From NCBI GenBank assembly GCA_910579515.1, contig CAJTUV010000061.1, forward strand, positions 1 to 6,099: DNA of 6,099 bases, read 5' to 3'. The translations under genes were made by a program, and so were the position numbers. This DNA is from an uncultured Hungatella sp. (lineage in GTDB: Bacteria > Bacillota > Clostridia > Lachnospirales > Lachnospiraceae). Below are positions 4,826 to 6,099 of this stretch, piece after piece (the stretch's first letter is position 1; the number at the start of each line of letters is the position of its first letter). A model generated the notes under the pieces. That model was not told where the DNA came from. It was given only the letters and a program-made list of their open reading frames with translations, and did not search any database.

Positions 4826-5953
4826 ATGAATTATCAGGATGATTTTTCGGTGGCTTTTCCGGAGAAGGAGGGATTCCTGGAGTTTTTGGATGAGATTGAG
4901 GAGCGCGGGTGCTGGAGAGTGTTTCCCACCAATGAGATTCAGGTGTTTTCTTTGGCGGAATCCCCGGAACTCTGCCGGGAGATTGAGGCAGAAAAAGAAG
5001 GGGCGGATATCTTACAGGACACCAGGGCCAACACGGGGCTTCTTTTAAAGGTGGGGGAGGAACATTATCCTTTAGGGGCAACGGCCATTAAGACTTTGGA
5101 GAACCGGGCCCGCATTTCCGGGTATGCCCTTCAGGATTTAGGCAGAGGGAAGCTGGCCAGGGTGTTAAATGACTGCCTGGAGGTGACAAAAGGAAATGCC
5201 CTGGTACGGATTCATGAGGGAAAGGCCAGGGCGGTCCACGGCGGGGACAAGAGCGATTATGCCGTGCTGCCTATGCCGGAATTGTTTGAGGCTTCGGCAA
5301 TCCACATGGAGGAGCAGTATGAAAGGGTCCGGTTTCTTTTGGGGTATTTTGACCACTGGCTGGTGACGGCTTCCTGGGAGATTCAGGACAGGAGGCTCCT
5401 GGACACTTACCGGGATATGCTTTTGCAGTATGGACAGGTGGCGGACCCGGAGCTGTCGGCCCAGATTAAGGTGCATTCTTCTGATGTGGGAGTCAGTGGG
5501 GCCAACATTTTCTATTCCCTGCTTATGGGGAAGGAGAGAAGGCCGCTGGTTCTTGGGGACGCGCTGAGGCTGGAGCATTCCGGCGGGGCCAGTCTTGCGG
5601 ATTTTTCACGGAATTTAAGCCAGGTGTTTGCCAGATACCGGGAGGCGGTGGAAGGGCTTTCGGGGCTGTTTTCGGAGTATCTGACCTACCCGGCAAATGT
5701 GATCGCAAGGGTGATGAAAAAGGCAGGTATCGGAGTGGGACTGACGGCCAAGACGGCGGAGCTTTTCAAGGCAGGCCACGGGTTTGGAGGCTGCAACGGA
5801 TATGAGGTGTACTGTGGAATTTGTGAGTGCATATTTCTGGCTCAGAGCGAAGGGGCAGGCGTCCGGGCGCTGACGGATTTGGAGGAAAAGGTGTCACGGT
5901 GCCTTGCGTTTCCTTTTAAGGAGTATGACATTCCTGGGGAAGTCCGGTATTAA
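4826..5953 (+). CDS. DUF932-like (phage/plasmid-like) protein
   Basis: The 375-residue soluble protein resembles the DUF932 phage/plasmid-like family. The central block YPLGATAIKTLENRARISGYAL (81-102) is followed by a helix ending LNDCLE (114-119). A segment leading to YAVLPMPELFEA (145-156) corresponds to the family's usual 'yeilp' region. The later block VHSSDVGVSGANIFYSLL (216-233), then LRLEHSGGASLADFSRNLSQVF (248-269), corresponds to the conserved S-E/D-V-G and H-G segments. The expected C-terminal helical part follows. DUF932 proteins are carried by phages, plasmids and conjugative elements and have no settled function. GGAGGG (4814-4819) lies 6 nt before the ATG. A second ATG at 4821 is out of frame. 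Cys residues C323, C330, C333 and C335 (GCNGYEVYCGICEC) cluster near the end and might bind metal. The match is by eye and the N-terminal 80 residues were not placed. Confidence 0.75.
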   Translation: MNYQDDFSVAFPEKEGFLEFLDEIEERGCWRVFPTNEIQVFSLAESPELCREIEAEKEGADILQDTRANTGLLLKVGEEHYPLGATAIKTLENRARISGYALQDLGRGKLARVLNDCLEVTKGNALVRIHEGKARAVHGGDKSDYAVLPMPELFEASAIHMEEQYERVRFLLGYFDHWLVTASWEIQDRRLLDTYRDMLLQYGQVADPELSAQIKVHSSDVGVSGANIFYSLLMGKERRPLVLGDALRLEHSGGASLADFSRNLSQVFARYREAVEGLSGLFSEYLTYPANVIARVMKKAGIGVGLTAKTAELFKAGHGFGGCNGYEVYCGICECIFLAQSEGAGVRALTDLEEKVSRCLAFPFKEYDIPGEVRY

Positions 5954-5978
5954 AGGGACAAGTGCAAAAGAAAGAAAA

Positions 5979-6043
5979 GGCAGAGTCAGGGAGTGCTGTG
6001 GCTGTTCGCAGGATTGGAACAGGTGCGGTTGCCTGACTCTGTC
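5979..6043 (+). promoter_or_regulatory. Compound stem-loop downstream of the last gene
   Basis: GGCAGAGTCAGG (5979-5990) pairs with CCTGACTCTGTC (6032-6043) as a 12-bp stem containing one G-U pair. Inside the 41-base loop, CTGTTC (6002-6007) pairs with GAACAG (6017-6022) around GCAGGATTG. The 3' side continues GGAAAGACC with no T run, so it is not a standard terminator. The 146 bases after the DUF932-like stop hold no gene and end AT-rich (from about 6052), so this may be the leader of a gene beyond the window or a processing element. Confidence 0.55.
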
Positions 6044-6099
6044 GGAAAGACCAACTATTAAAAGTCAAGTAGATAATTGAAAAAATCAAAAGAAATTAT

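Noticed and set aside
4470..5081. 203-codon open frame on the minus strand
   Set aside because: It lies opposite three well-supported + strand genes and their gaps. Its Pro/His/Ser-rich composition is typical of the antisense of GC-rich coding DNA, and no ribosome binding site or family motif was seen.
1..6099. CRISPR array, tRNA or rRNA, or insertion-sequence ends
   Set aside because: No regularly spaced repeats, no tRNA-like cloverleaf and no transposase motif or matching terminal inverted repeats were seen on either strand by eye.

Overview
This window looks like part of an accessory region, probably inside an integrative/conjugative element or plasmid, from a low-to-mid GC gut Firmicute, most likely a Clostridia/Lachnospiraceae member. 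The reasons are strong AGGAGG-type ribosome binding sites on most genes, sigma-A-type promoters of TTGACA/TATAAT form, and a DUF5688 gene followed by a DUF932-like gene. I know those two families mainly from mobile elements of such bacteria. Every supported gene lies on the + strand.

Region A (1-3377) is AT-rich cargo; one hand-counted 60-base line at 901-960 has about 30% GC. It begins with an open reading frame truncated by the window edge (2-112, unrecognised) and a weak terminator. A set of likely defence genes follows: a small helical protein of unknown function (208-651), an FRG-domain protein (705-1610), an MNT nucleotidyltransferase antitoxin candidate (1645-1974), and an overlapping HEPN toxin candidate (1959-2360). 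A clear rho-independent terminator closes this run at 2365-2394. A separate transcription unit with its own extended -10 promoter then encodes a two-helix membrane protein with a cytoplasmic tail (2499-3377).

Region B (3378-3646) is non-coding and densely regulatory. A consensus promoter (TTGACA, 17 bp, TACAAT) has its spacer occupied by a 16-bp palindrome that matches the NrdR-box consensus at every position. A second, degraded copy lies 30 bp upstream, centre to centre. Downstream is a leader of about 170 nt with four hairpins, ending in a strong intrinsic terminator placed 25 nt before the next start codon. It could be an attenuated leader or a free small RNA.

Region C (3647-5953) is GC-richer backbone; lines counted at 3961-4020 and 5341-5400 have about 52% and 58% GC. 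It holds the DUF5688 gene, a hairpin-containing gap, a 44-codon gene, and a DUF932-like gene 14 nt further on. The last 146 bases have no gene but contain a compound stem-loop.

The main points are the candidate defence island with FRG and MNT-HEPN genes in one likely transcript, the sharp composition break immediately before the regulatory block, and an apparently NrdR-type operator driving mobile-element genes rather than ribonucleotide reductase. Family names come from motif recognition by eye; no database search was possible.
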